Assembly: GCF_027409185.1 (NCBI RefSeq)
Contig: NC_084464.1
Coordinates: forward strand, 48,087,095 to 48,151,094
Reading direction: 5' to 3'
DNA from: Cynocephalus volans
Lineage: Eukaryota; Chordata; Mammalia; Dermoptera; Cynocephalidae
DNA length: 64,000 bases
Shown here: positions 44,047 through 59,000 of the stretch, in pieces
How positions within the stretch are numbered: position 1 is the stretch's first letter
Layout: every line of letters begins with the position of its first letter
Position numbers and translations under genes: made by a program
Notes under the pieces: model-generated
What the model saw: only the letters and a program-made list of their open reading frames with translations
What the model was told of the DNA's origin: nothing
Databases searched by the model: none

Positions 44047-47000
44047 CTGGAATGAAAGGAAGCGCAGGGCCAGTGACAGGGGAGGCCATGCTTCTTCACC
44101 CCCAGAGGAAGCCCAGTGCAAGGCTAAGAAGGGTCCAGGAGCTCAGAGGCCTGGGGTCGGGGTGTAGGGCCTAGGCTCACATTCCTGGAGGGTAAGGTCA
44201 GAACCTGCCTGTGCTGAAGTAGAAGAATGGGGTTCACTTCATGCCCTGGGGGTGTCCAATGCCTAAGGGACACTCAGCAGGGAACTCCCAAAGAGGAGAC
44301 TTATTGCTCCTCTAGCCCAAGTGGTCTGGGACTCTTCTAACACCCATGGGGAGGATGTGATGCTCTAGACAGATGGGGCTGCTGGGAAGAACTGAGGCTG
44401 TCTCTTCCTCCCCAATCCCCTCTCATCCATCCTCTTCTCTACCTTGAGGCCAGGCAGTGCTCTTGCTCCTCCCCAGGCCACTACCCCATTTTACTACAAG
44501 GCAAGCTGAGGCCAAGAAAAGGCAAGGATCTGCCCTTGGCCAGGAGCCTAGATCCTTGACTGCTGGGCCCAAGAGCTCCAGCCATCAGGAGGTGGCTTAG
44601 GCACAGAACAGGAGAACTCAAGGCTGGCACCCCCACCAGGCTTCCCACGTGGCCCAGCTCCAACCTCAGGCTCTGCTGGGACTGGGCGCCCCAGAAATCC
44701 AGGAATTCAGCTGATCTAATCTTAGGCCTCCCATTTCTGGCTCATGTTATTTGAAGGATAAAGTTAGAGCTCCCTTATCCTTGTCCTAAAGGAAAGGAGA
44801 CTTCTGCTGATACATAATTTTTAAATAAATCAGACAACCATCTCAAACCTATTTTGAACAACGTAAGGTGAAAATTTAATTAAAATGCCTTAAACCAAGT
44901 GTCTATATTCTCTTTATCCACCGTCCTCACAACGGCAGATTCCATGAAACTCTTTGCATGCAATGAAGAGTCCACAAAACCGTCACCTGATGGATGTGAC
45001 AAAGAATGGGAAAGCCTCCTCCCTGCGTGCTCGCTTACCTGCACACTCAGGTACTTCCAGCAGTGAATCCAGGATTTGAACACTGGGGAGTAAGGGGGGA
45101 GCCCAGCCTGCAGCCTGCCCAGAAGGAGAGTGGGTGTTAGCCCCAGGGAACAGTGAGAGACAGGTCAGCCAAGGTAAAGGAGCCCTCAGGAAGGAATGGA
45201 TTGGAGATGCCACCAGCCCACATCCTGAAACCACAAGTTCACCCCAAAGGGGCTTGGTGACTCCCAGAGAAGGCCAGGGTGCCTGGTGGGCTGAACCTAC
45301 ACACAAACAAGGCAGGAGGTGGGTAGAGAGCAGGCAGGGCTCAGCTGGGTCCCCCTGCACCTTGGTAGAGTGCCAGGTGGAGGGTGCACACCTACCCGCA
45401 GTTGTTGACAGCCATGAGATCACCGACCAGCAGGAAGGGGTAGGTCAGCATGCTCACTGCAATCTGAAACCCAGACAGACCTGAGTGCCAGTGACCCAGC
45501 CTGCCCCCAACCCCCCAGCCTAGACCTCCAGTTACCACCAGGGCTGGCCTCCTAAGTCATACCCAGGTCCACAGGGCAGTGGAAAGGGCAGCTGGCTCGA
45601 CTTACCCCCATCACAAACTTGGTGTAGCTCCGGATGGCCAGGGCCTGGCTGAACTGAGGATACAGAAAGGAAGAGCAGTCCCTTCAGGATGCGGACTTCA
45701 GACCTGTGGCCCCCTTCACCTTGCCCTCCACACCCCTGTGCTTAGCTCCTCACACGCACGCCTTACACACTGCCTTCCTTTTCACAGCCTGCCAGCTGCT
45801 TCTGTGGCCTCGTAGTCAGAGCCAAGAGAAAACCTGGGAGGCAGAAGTGGGGTAACTGGACTGAAGGAAGTCCCGTGAAGGAACAGAAGTGACAGAGACC
45901 AGAAAGGGGGGTCATTTACTGCTGGCCTATTGTAGCCCCACAAGACTGTGAACACCCAGGGCTGAGCCTGCACCTGTCTGATTGACATCTGGGGCTCGGC
46001 ACATAGTTGGTGCTCGATGAGTGCCTTCTTAATGGACATTCAGATACCTGCCCTGACACCCCAAGACAGAATCCTGGCCCTGTGGCATAAGGCAAAGGGA
46101 AACTCTGGGTTTATTGCCACCCCCACCACACCAAGCTTTGCCCCCTTCAGACCCCAACTCCTGAAATTCTACTTTGCCCAGGAAACAGGCCCTGACTAGG
46201 AAAGGTGGGGCTTCCCATCCCTCAGCTTGCTGTAGCATGGCCATCCCACCAGGTGGATGCCCTGGAGCTCTGGGCAGAGATCTGCTCACCCCTCTGCTGG
46301 AGCTGCCTTGGCAGGCCTGGTAGCCTCATCTTAGCCTTTAAGACACACACAGAAAAGCACTTAAAAGTATGTTCAGTGAAGCTGTTGATTGCTGTTGCCG
46401 CTGACTTAAAGTGCAGCAGCCCCTGGCCAAACAGCTGCCCACCTAGACCAAAGAAACCAGTCAGCTGTGTCCCCCCTAACCAAGACACCCCAGCTGCCCC
46501 AGCCTTGCTGTGTATGTGACAGCAGCAGCTTATCCACCCACCCACGAAGCTCCAGAGAAAGGGCAGAGCCACGAGCACATGCTCTTGTAACTGCATTTGG
46601 GGGCGGGGCTCCACAGAGTCATTTTAACTTGCTTGAAAGGCCAGTTAAGACTCATCTACCCAAGTCAAACAGCCAGTTAGTCTCCCTGTGAGCAAAGACT
46701 CATTTGAGGCAGGGCATTCCTCACCACAGACATGTGACCAGACACACCCCAACCCCAGAGTTGGCAGTCTGGGGCCCAGACACACAAACATGTAGACTAT
46801 GGCCCCCCTCCCCACCCAAGTAATTCTAGCAAACAGATCCCCAAGGACCTCCCCTCCACTCCTGGACTTGGCAGTCACTGCTGTGAGGATGTCTTGCTAT
46901 CAGAAATCCCCAACCATTGCTGCTTCCTAACTTTTACCTTGGTTCAGGCAGAACCAATCAGTGCACCGGGTGCTCAGACACTTTTCTTCAAGTGCCTTGT

Positions 47001-50000
47001 AGAAGGACCAAGCCCTCTTGTGCTTGACCCGTCCTGCTGAGAGGTCTGTGTATACCAGACTGTGTAGACCACTGCTAAAACAGGGGGTGAGTCTGGATTG
47101 GACACTTCCTAGCTCATCTAAAAAAACTCAAGAAGGGAGGCACACTCAGCCTGGTACAGGGAAGACCTAGTCCCAGCCCTGTTGGTTCCAGCCCAGTGAC
47201 TCCGGAGAGCCCATTTAATCTCTGGGTCTCAATTTCCATATCTGTAAATGGGGCATTATACCTGCCTACCCTGTTACCTTCACAACTAGGGTGCCATTGG
47301 GATCAGAGGTCATAATGTTTACAAAAGAGTTCTGAAAAGCTTCAAACATGAAGCAGAGGTTAAAGGACGATCATTATCAGCTGGTTTATCTCCTGTTTCC
47401 TGAGCACTAGTTGGGTCACTGCCTCACAGCAGCCCCAGATAAGCTGGGATCTGTTTCTAAGCTGTCCAGGGACAAGAATTCCACACATTCCTCCCAGGTC
47501 TGGGTACCAATCTGGAATCTCAGCTCTTGAGGCCATTCTCCCCCAAGGCAAAGCTGACTCCAGGGACAACCAGAGACCCTCCTCTTGCCCTCAGGGCCTG
47601 GTACCCAGAATCCCAGAGTCCTCAAGTCTGCCCCAGACCCTGGGCATCAGCAGTACACGGAAAAAAGGACAAGTCCTTGTTCCAACCAACCTGGGAACCT
47701 GGATTCTGGTCGTTTCCCAGCCCCCCTGGGGTGTCACTCACGCTGTCATCCACCAGGTAGGCATTGATGAAGTGGGCCAGCAGGTTACAGCCCCATAAGA
47801 AAACCACATCGCCCAGGAGGTGAGGGATTAAGCCACTAAAAAACAAGTGAGCAAAGATGAGTAGAGGAGGGAGCAAACAGTTCCTGGGGACTCCACACTC
47901 AGGAAGCAGGCAGGGATGTTCCAAGCTCATAACTTCAGCACAGCTTCAGGAAGGGAGCCTGGATGGGCCACACAGGCCAGCACTATCCACATGGAGAAGG
48001 TAGTATTCCTTTTCCCACGGGGAGGTGTTACATGCCACAAATTAGTCAAGGGTCTCACAAGCAGTCTTCAAACCACAGAAGCCAGGGATCAAGACACAAA
48101 TGTTGCCAAATCTAGGATTTTCAAATGCAGATTATGAAAGAGCACCTAAATGTTGGTCATTTTCTCCTGACCTCTTTACCTAACCAACTCTTACAAAACA
48201 CTCTCCTCTTCACCCCTGGAATGTTCCATCAAAGACATTCCATGCTACTAGCATTTGCAAGGAGGTGTGACTCTTAAGTTGACGGCCTTTAGGATAAACA
48301 GCTGTATATGCTGGATGGAAAGTTCCCTAAGACAGAGTTGAGGGCATAAAGCCAGTCCGAGATCAGTGGGTCCTGTGTGCTACTTGTGTTTTTTTTAAAT
48401 GTTTATCTTCTTGTTTAGGAGTGGAGTGCCTTGGGAGGCTCTCCAGGAGAAGAATGGCAGTCTCTTGGATGGGGAAGCAGAATTATTATTTTTGAATTTT
48501 TAAAAATGGTACTATAAAATATTTGAAAAGTTCAAAATAATATATGTGACTCTCCTATGTTATGGGGGATATTAATACAATTAACATTTGTGAATGTAAT
48601 TTCTAATCCTGTTGCCTGTCTGTGTTCAGACTGACTATGCACACATACCCTTTGGTGCTTTCTGAGTATTATAACGTGTGTGTATCGCTTGTCCCAAAAT
48701 CATGTGGAGAAAAAGAACCCAAAGGGCAAGCATCTGCTGTGTGAGAATCCTATTCACACAACAGCACAGATTGCAGTGTGAATGCTAGAGGGGGTGATGT
48801 GCTAGATGTATACCAGGTATAAGCACAGATATTTATTCACATGAGCACTTAACACATACATGTATGTATGTGAATATGTATATGTGTGTACCTAAGTCAG
48901 GGTTTCTCAGCCTTGGCACTATTGACATTTTGGGCTGGATAATTCTTTGCTGTGGGGCTGTCTTCTCTGTTGCCAGATATTTAGCAGCACCCCTGGCCTC
49001 TACCCACTAGATGCCAGTTGACAACCACAAGATGTCTCCAGCCATTGCCAGTGTTCCCTGAGTAGTAAAACCATCTCCTGTTGAGAACCACACACACACA
49101 CACACACACACACACGTATGTACACATACACACACCCCCTAAACATAGTAGTTTCTTGGTTAAACAAAGGATTATAAATAAAAACACTTGGCAAACTGGA
49201 AAACCACAATATAGACTTGTTAATATGGAGCCCAATATCTAGCATGCTATATACATAACAGCATGTATGTCATTGTCTAGACCTTAAAAGACAAAACAGA
49301 AAATACACTTGTCAAGCCTGGCTTCTGGGTTCTGTCTGTGCTTTATGCTTTCTGAACACAGTCTTTTCAGCATGGGCTTTCTTCACAGATAAAGTCAGCT
49401 GGATGAGAAACAACAGAGAGTGCGGGACTCCATGGCCATCGGGAGACTGTGTGCTCCACCAAAGGAGCAGCCCCCGGGGCCCCAGCCCAACAGCTGCTCT
49501 GCAGAAACACAGGCCCATATGGGCCAGATTTTCTGACTTCTTAAGAGATGCCAGAAATATGAATTTTTGTGTGAAATATGTCAAATGTTTAACAACTAAT
49601 TTGTCAGAAATGTTGTGTCAAACAGAATCCATCGGCTGGCATCAGTCCGTGAGCTGCCGTTACTCAGACCTTAGTCCAAGTGACAGAGGTGCAGTCATTT
49701 TTTGGCAGTGAAGCCGATGACTTTACAGTGCCTCACCTCATGAAGACCAGCCCCATGCCCTGTATGCATTGATGGGGCCCGGTGAGGGCTGGTCAGTTCA
49801 TCTCCCCAGTGTCCTGGACAAACAGTACCATTTTTATGTGAGGCGTGACCTGAAAAGGGCCGAGCAGCTTTGGTCCCGATGATTCGTAGCTCGGAGCTAT
49901 GGAGCTCTACAGAGCTGGGCTGCAGCTACTGAGGCTGGGGCAGAGCCCTGTGGCTAGTCTGTGGCCAGCAGCTGTGGCCTGAAGTTGAGAACACTCCTGT

Positions 50001-53000
50001 TAGTAGAGCCATGCCCCATGGCCAGTTATGGGATGTATAAACTCACGTACACGAAGAATCCCAGCAGCCCCTCCTCTTTGAAAATCTTCCCAATGGAGCT
50101 CAGCACGCCGCTGTGAAGAAGGCAAAACACCCAGTCACCTAGCAGAAGCCCACCCCGTTATGGAGCAAGGACCACCAGCCATGCTCAGATCCAGCCAATC
50201 CGAGCCTAGATGGGGAGAGGAGGGGCCCCAAGGGAAGAAGAAAAAAAGCTCTCGTTTGGGGTGGAGGGGAGTTTACACAGTTCGTGGAGAATGGGGAAAC
50301 CCAATGCTGTGGTGTGTGTCTGCCACAATTCATGCTGGAACTTGATCTCCAGTGCGGCAATGCTGGGAGGAAGGGTCTAATAGGAAGCGTTTGGGTCATG
50401 GGGGCTTTGCCCTCATGGGTGGTTTGGTGCTCTTCTCATGGTAGCTCCCCTGAGACTAGGTTAGTTCCCATGGGAATGGATTAGTGCCCGGGAGAGCAGG
50501 TTGTTGTAAAGTGAGGACCCCCTTCGTGTTTGGCCCTTTCACATATGTCTGCTTCCCCTTTGTCCTCCCACTATGTTATGATGCAGCATGAGAAGTCCCC
50601 CAGAAGCCAAGCAGATGCTGCCACCATACTTGGACTTCCCTGGCTCCAGAATCATGAGCCAAATAAATCTCTGTTCTTTATAGATTATCCAGTCTCAGGT
50701 ATTGTTATAGCAATACAAAATGGACTAAGACACCCAACAACCCACAGGAGGAGAAGACCTAGTAGTTCTCTACTACCATTTTCTGTGGGATCTGGAACTT
50801 AGGAATGAACCTCCCAGTTTCAGCCACTGCTGTAGAAGTGGTGGGCCCTTCCCCTGCCTGGCCCTAGTGTTTTCCTCTGGCTAAACAACCTTCAGGCAGA
50901 AGAAGGTTGTGTCGACAGAGTGAGAGCACGAGGGGGTGGGGAGCAGAGAAAATCACTTTCCCAGAGGGCAGAGAATGAACACAGGGCCCTGCAGCAGGAG
51001 GCTCTGAAATCAGCCACGGAAAAGGCATCTGGGCCTCCACAGAAGGGAACTGGGGACTAGTAGCCTGGCCACTGCAGCCTGTTAGAGATCAGAGGACAGG
51101 CTGTGGTGTCTTAGGTGTGAAATGCAATGGAGGCTCAATAACATCCGTGACCTGTGGCTAGAAATGTCAACCAGCCTGTCCTGAATGGAAGCTATGCGAA
51201 GGCCAGGTAGAAAGGGCAACCTAGTAGAGAGGAGATGGCGAGAGCCAAAGCCCTGGGCAGTGCTTGTCCTGGGGCGCCCCAGCCCTGACAGGCCCCATGA
51301 CTCTTCTCACAACATTGGCTCAGCCCACTGGTGTTCTGAGCCAGATTATTCCCTCCTGGTCCCATCTACCAACCTCACAATACAGTCTGGGGGAATGGGC
51401 CACCTTCCCACTAGCGAACCCAAAATGAGACAGCACGGCAGCAGAGCTTCTTGGGGTGGTGGCCCCACAGGACAGCTGTAGGAACTACTGACCCCAGGAA
51501 ATGAGAATCTCAGAGAGGAAGGTAACCCAGGCGTGTCCTCCTGCCAAATGCCCCCAGGACTCGCCTAACATCCTGCATTCAGCCTCAGAGGGGCAGGGAG
51601 GGCACAAGTGCCACGAGACACTGTATTAACACATATGCACCCAGCACTCAGCTCAGCGCCACACGCAGATCTAGGTAGTGTCTGGTATAAAATGAAAGGG
51701 ATGAGCCCCAAGACCCGAGAGTGGATAGCTTCTTAGTAGAGGATGAAAAGAGCTATACGCTGGGTTCTACGAGAGCTGGCATAACATGGGGGGTCCAGGA
51801 GGGGACCCCAGCTCAGTCCTAAGTGGCAGAATCGGCTCTGGTGCCAGAACTCCTAATCCAAGCAGACTCTAAACCCACTGGCTCTCTGCAAGGCACCTAG
51901 ACTCATGTAAGGCAGCCCCCGATAAGTAATGGAGAGGAGAGAACGCCCTGGACATAGACTGGAAGTCACTGCCACACCCCTCTGAAGCCAGGCAGCAGGT
52001 CAAGCTATCACACAGAAGTAGGTCAGAAAAGGTGCAGCAACTGACCCAGCATGGCCTGTCCTGACACATCTGAAGGGTAACAGGTGCACTCCTGCCAGTC
52101 CTAAGAAAAATTACCCACCTGTACTTGGCCTCCCGTCCCACAAACTGGACCATGCAGCGCATTGAGATGACTGAGGAAAAAGAAAACACACACAGGTGAT
52201 GTGGCAGGCCAAGCCCACAACACCCCAGCCGTGAGGTGCCTGGTGCAGAGTGGCCACTGTACATGGCCTATGTCAGAACGCATGGGAGGAGAAGGCCTCT
52301 GGGATTCTCTGCCACACCCCATGACCACAGTGTCCCCATTCTCCTGCCTGGAAAGAGTCCCAGCTCTCTTTGCAAAGGACCCCTGGCCAATCTCTCCTCA
52401 GTGGGCTTCCAGCGGAATACCCCCATCCCGTGACCCCTTCCCAGTCGTTCAGCCACTGCCTATCTACAGTCCATGAGGGGTCGGCCCACCGCCCACCCTT
52501 CCCATTGGACTCATGGCTTAGACCCAATCTCCACAGGCAGCTTACCATGCAGGGGGTGGGCCAGCATGCGGGACACACACTGCATCATCATCTCGTAGGA
52601 GGTCTGGAAGAGAACAGACAGCAGAAACTTGCTCACGCCCGTCTCTGGAATCAGCACTCTTAGGGAGCTACAAATTCTTACAAGGGAAAACCAGGACCCC
52701 ATAGCACTCACGTGGGGTCAGGCTACCAAGGATGGTCCCACTTGTTGCCACCCCCCAGTCCCCTCCACCTAGGAGTGGGGCTGGGTCCCAGGTTTTCTGG
52801 GATTCCCTGCAGTGTCCAAGCTGGGGCCCCTTCCACATACCATCCCACCTGTGCATGTACAAGGACCCAGCTCTGTTGCTCCTCAACGACCTGCCCGACA
52901 TGGGGATGAGACATAGGCAGGCTCCCCTCCATAGGCCTCCCTTCTCCAACTCTAGACACCCACCTCCTTCACGACTTTCTTCAGAGAAGTCTTCATATCA

Positions 53001-56000
53001 TCCTTGTTGGAAACCTGCTCAATCTCATCCGGAGGGAAAACCTGACACAAAAAACAAAGGAGGGCCAAGCGCAAAGTACAGTGATGCCTCTTAAATCTAA
53101 CTCTTAAGGGGCAAAGATAGCAGGAACCAGCTCCTAATATTTTCTCTGCAGTGTCCACCAATTGGGCCTGCCTCAGGTAACCCTCAGGCCTGGAGCTTAG
53201 CAGGGGACAGGGCGGGTGGGGGAGAAAGCCACCATCTAGTGTCCCAGCTGTGGGAAAGCAAGACAGCTGTGGGGTGGGAGCACCTGCAAGCACAAGACTC
53301 AGGGTTTGACCACCAGGATCTGGAGCCCGGCCACAGTGCTAGGGGGAGCCTTCACTAGTCCAGGAAGGGGAAAGAAGGACCAGGGCCCATGCGCTGCCTC
53401 TGGGGGTGGCCAGGAGCATGGGGCACCTTGGGCAACAACTCTTGGCTTTGCACCGGGCTCACCTTCTTCATGCTGCCCCTGGTCACAGTGGAGAGGGCGT
53501 TGGACATCAGTCGGGGGCTCAGACCTCGGAACAGCCCTATCTTCCCATCCACTTGTACAATGTACTTGGCTATAAGAAAGCAGAGGTGCAGGGTCACACC
53601 CCACCCAGTGGCATCCACTCCTGGATCACACACATGCCCAGACCAGATGCAGCTCATCCCTCCAGTAACTGCTGACTGCAGGGACAGGAGGGAGCTCTGT
53701 CCAGGACCCAGAAGCAGGCAGGCCCCAACTCCCATGTCTTCTAGCCTGTTTCGTTTTGTAAAACCTTCAAACGTTTCTGACAAACAAGTTCATACATTTT
53801 CTTCTTTGTAGCTTTGAAAACTCTACTTGGCAAACTCAGCTATGGTTTCTCAACTCAGCAACTTAAGTGCTGCAACCCAGAAACCAATTCTGCTGCTTAC
53901 AAAATATGTTTTTCTCAGCAACAAGGAAAAAAGGAAGAGAGAGTATCCCCAGGCAATGATGAAGTTTGCAACCTAAAAGAGGAAAAAAGGAAAGGGAAGG
54001 GCTCCCAGAAGACAGGCTCAAGGACGTCCCCGAACACGAACACGCAACGGCCAGGGCGGTCCCCACCCTGTTACTGTGCACCCAGGACACCACCTGGCCC
54101 CTGCTGGCATTTATCAAAGAAAAAGCAAGCCTGTGGAGAAGTAACTAAAACACAAGCACTGATGAACTGTTCTCTAGAAAAAACTTGAGCGATCAGGGAA
54201 GCTAGACCCTACCTGCGTGAGTCAGTGTTTTTCATTAGCGTCTATCCTTTTAAGGATACTTTTTCTTTTTTTTCAGGTGGCTAGCCAGTATGGAGATTGG
54301 TATGGGACTCTGAACCCTTGACCTTGGTGTTTTAACACCACACTCTAACCAACTGAGCTAACCAGTCAGCCCTTACATCATTTTTAGCCATGTTCACACC
54401 TGGAAGCTAGCAGAACATTCTGTCAGACAGTGTGCTCCCCTTTCAGACCCAGGACTCTAGCTCTCTAGCACCGCACAGAGGCAGAAACAAGCAAATATGC
54501 CCTTTTCTCCTCTGCAACACGTCTTCTGGCCCAGCAATTCAATGTCACAGCTAGCATGAGCCTTCACTGGGCTGAGAGCCCATTACCTGTATATGTGGTT
54601 TCCTGAGAGTGGGGTGGGCTGGAGAGGAGTAGAGGTCGGGGGGATGCTGGGCCAGTGGCAAGGTGCCCTACTTCACAGAGTGAACAGGCAGAGAAGGAAG
54701 GTGTGTTTTGGGGGCAGGGAGATCACAGTCAGCAAAAGGGAGCTCGTCAGGACAAAGCCTCACTAAACCTCTTTCTAACGATCTGCCTACCAGTAAGGAA
54801 GGGAGTAAAGACCTCTATTTCTCCCCATTTCAGAGATGAGGCATGAACAAGTGAGAGCAGAGAAAGGTATGCAGAAAAGGCTACACAGGCCTGTGTAGGC
54901 CCAAAGGGCCCCTGGGCTGGCAAGGGGCTCTGTCACTCCAGGGTCTTTCTGCAGTACCTGGAAACCTTCCGGGGCGTTCGTTCCTTTACACAAGAGAATG
55001 TCACAACAGCTGGGGTGCCTTCCACCATGACAAGGGGAGGAGTAGATACTGTCCAGATAGTACTTACTACACAGCCAGACAGCCACCCCCTCCCCCACAA
55101 CTTGACAGCAGGTATGGTGTCCAGAAGTGCCCTGTGGACATCTGCTCACAACATCTTGACTACAACATCTATAGAAACAGGGCCAGGTGTGGGGGGCACC
55201 TCAGAACTCTGCTCATCTTTCCAAGAGGCAATAAGATGGGGGTCAAGACCCCTCTACTCTGAGTCCTCCTGGGAATGGCTGTGTGACGTGAATAGAGATG
55301 AACTGGGTTCTAACCACGAGTCCCTCGTAACACAGTACGTGGAGCCGGACACACAGAACCCACAATGCAGGGGCTGGCGGCCCTCCGCTCTGGCTGCGTG
55401 TGAATCCAGCATTTTCTTTGCATATGGGCTTCACTGTCCATGATGAGGATGCCTTCCTGCTTCTGTGATTTCCCCCTCCCCCACGCTGACAATTTCTAAA
55501 CAAAAACAAACACAAATGTATTTCTCCACAAAATGACACATTCTACCTGGACCTAGACTCTGCGCCAAACAACATGGAGGCAAAACTGGGAGAGAAATAT
55601 ATGATTCTGTCAACAGTTAGTGTGTGAAGTAAAAAATGTGACATATAGGCAAACCCCAAGATATTCAGCAGGGAGAAGGATTTTCAAAGAACATTCTGGA
55701 CTGACCAAACAGGTAAGAAGAGCAGAGGTGCAGCTAAGCTGAGGGGATCAGCCTGGAATGGACTCTGCTGAGAACATGCAGAGAAAGTACACATTTATGA
55801 AAGCCCCCATCACGGGCATCTGGGGTAGGGACTGGGAGAGGGACAGCAGTGGTGGGCTTGAAAAAGCCTTGGCCAGCTGGCATCTGTGGGCCAGGGGATA
55901 AGCAGCACAGGAGCTGCTAGGACAGGGGACTCGTGTGAAGGGCCTGTGCACGAAGCAGCTGACCTTAACTTTGCAGACAAGGGGTGCAGCAGGACCAGAG

Positions 56001-59000
56001 CAGGTGAGCGGCCTGCTCACACTCACGCAGCTGGTCGGAGGTGAAGCTGCGGCTCACTGCATGTCGTCTCTAACAGTGGATGGAGATGCCAGAGTGAGCA
56101 AGCACCACTGCCTGGGAATACAGGAGAAATGGGACAACCGAGGGGGATGAAAGAAAAGAACCCAGGAGGGCCCTGACAGGTCTCCTGCTGGAGTAGCAGG
56201 AAAGCAGAAAAGCTGGTAACAGGACAGGACTGTTCAGAAAGCAAAAGGAAATATCACCACACCCCCACTTCCAGGCACAACCTGGGGTGGCACAGATGAC
56301 AAGGACCAGTGTCCTAGTCTGGACTCTCTCTTGGGCACCCATCTGTCCCCTGCTGCTGGGGTGGCAGCTGGCAGCTGCAGACAAAAGAGCTGGACCAAAG
56401 CTGTATTGTTCACTGTTCCCACCCCGACACCCTGCCACCTCTGGCCACACTCTTAGATCCCCTCCTCCATGCCAGCTTGGACTCTGGGGGCCATACTGCA
56501 AAGTGGTTTCCGGGGGGGGGGTGCCAGCTGGGCCTGCTCCCCGCTTGGGGCCTCTTTTCTGTCGGTATGGGCTTTCCTGCCTGGGAAGCACACTCACCGT
56601 AGGTGAAGAAGCTCGGCAGATAGAGGACCTTCCTCCCCAGCACATTGGTCCCAAGGGTGGGGGGCATCGGCTCATGACCCACCTTCAGAATTAACAATAA
56701 CAAAAGGAAGGTCAGATTCTACTGGTGAAACAGTCACACTGCTTCTCCTCTTTCCCAAGCCTCTAACTCTTCTCCCACAAATTCTAATGCTGTTCCTGTT
56801 AATGTTTTTCCCATCAAAACATACCAGAAATCTCATCAGTGTCTATAAACAGCATCACATAATCTCCCAATGAACAGAAATGTCTAGTCTCAGATACAAC
56901 TCCGACCACAATCCAAGTCACACTCATTCCCCAACATTCTTACCTTCAAACCTCAGATATTTGCAGTGTAGAACCCCCCATTTTTTTTTTTTTAAAGATG
57001 ACCGGTAAGGGGATCTTAACCCCTTACTTGGTGTTGTCAGCACCACGCTCTCCCAAGTGAGCCAACCGGCCATCCCTATATAGAGATCCGAACCTGCGGC
57101 CTTGGTGTTCTCCGCACCACGCTCTCCCGAGTGAGCCACAGGCGGGCCCTAGAATCCCCCATTTTTAAGTACACAAACCCAACCCTCATCTCAGAATAAA
57201 TCTCAGTTAATTCGCATGTCCAGGTGAAAACCTTCACTCCAACATCAATTCTGAACGCAGCAACGCCCAAACATGTCATACCCAAATCTCAGTCCCAAAC
57301 TTCAGCCAGTGCAGCTCTAAGTCACCCATTTCAAAGCTCAACCCACTCTCAAAATTTCTCACCAAATCTACTGCAGACACCTCCAAATCTGCCTCCCATT
57401 CCCAGGCTTACCAAACTGTTACCTCAAATCCCAGCTACTCCTCAAACATATCCTCAACTGTGTTCTAACCTCGACCATCCCATTTCCCTGTGACAAAATG
57501 ACCCCCCTCATTTCTGCAGGGCTACTATAATTCTTGCTGTACAGATGCTGATTATAACTGAAGTATCTGTTAAACCAATGGGTGGGTGAAGGACCACACC
57601 GTCCATATCCACAGGAAGAGGTGGGGTCTCTGCTGAGGAGTGAGGCCGTTTGCTATGCTACAGGCCGGAGCAAGGCGTCCAGGAGACCAGTGCCTAGGTG
57701 GGGAATGAGAAGGACCCTCTCAGCCTTGTCCCTCCAAGCAGGCCTGCTGGGCCGATGGACCAGAGCAGCCGCTCTTGGCTGTGGAAGAGCATGAAGACTG
57801 CGGCCATGGTAGAAACAGCCGGTTAGGAAGCTCTTCCTTGTAAAGTGGATCAGGTATGCTTCTAGTGCTTTTCTGGCTCAATTCCCTTTCTTCCTTGCCT
57901 TAGTCAGGCAAGCGTTGTTGAAAGTTCAGGCTGTCCCTTGTGGATTTGATTCTGAGATGCATGACAGATTACTAATTATAAACTTAAAAATCCTTCTATG
58001 ATGGGGACTGTCTTTAAAAAAAAAAAAAAAAACTAGCTCAGGGGAGCTGAGGGAGAAAAGAGAGGAATCAGCTGATCCAGGCAGTTAGCCACACCCCCTT
58101 CCAGACCTTTTTCCTTCTAGGTTGAAACTTGAAAATTCTGAGTTGAGGTTTGTTTTGATCTTGTTCTCCTAAATACAGGCACTATTCCGTTTATACTCTT
58201 CAACTCCAAGTCCCAGCTACTACTCTTCTGCTGTCTTACCCAGCCTAGTCACTACAACTTAGGAGTCCCATCAATTCCACCCTTAAATCTGTGTCCCTTC
58301 ACCCCAGATCCCCATGGCTTCCAAATTTGTCGAGTCTATTTTCTTAACTTCTACTGAAATTATCAAAGGCACCCTGGCTAAATCTCACCCCCATTCCCCT
58401 CATCTCCAAGTTTTAATTATTTGTTTCCAAGTCATGCTCACCCAATTTCATCCCCAAATTTGTTAGCCCAATCCTAACCACAGCCAACACCATGGCCCTA
58501 TATCAGATACTGGCAAGGCCAGTCCATCATCTTCATTCTCTAACTCCTAAACCTAACATCCACATGCCCCAATCTAAAGCACTGCATTCTTCTTATTTAC
58601 TTAATCTGTACAACCCCCAAATCTGTCACTTTACTCCTGCCTCCACCAAATGGTGATCTGCCTTTTTGCAAAACATTATTCTGATTCCCAAGCTATACCC
58701 ATTAAGATCTCATCCAAAATATGTTATACTCAGCACCAGATGGGTTCAAATCGGAGAAGCTACCTCTATCACCCCAATTGAGCTCACCCATCCTTACCCA
58801 CCCACCATCTTGTTCTTCCCCCCTTTTGGTCTCTCTCATTCTCCAATTCCCTTTCCAAACCACCCTTATTTCAATTTTCTTTTCAAACCTGTAAACCAAA
58901 TCCACCATCCTCTAAATGATGAAGCCATATCCCCATTTCCCTCACATTGAACCCACCCATTCCTTGTGCTCCAGCATCCTCTGCTCCAGACCCTCCCACC

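Larger units (their letters stand above)
47836..50050 (-). other. MTCH1: MTCH1 intron 7
   Basis: 2.2-kb intron. It holds a MER20-like element (48899-49085), a CA microsatellite (49087-49114) and unique sequence. Confidence 0.8.

Noticed and set aside
53814-54188. Plus-strand open frame of 124 codons in MTCH1 intron 2
   Set aside because: Lysine-rich low-complexity translation, no family features or start context.
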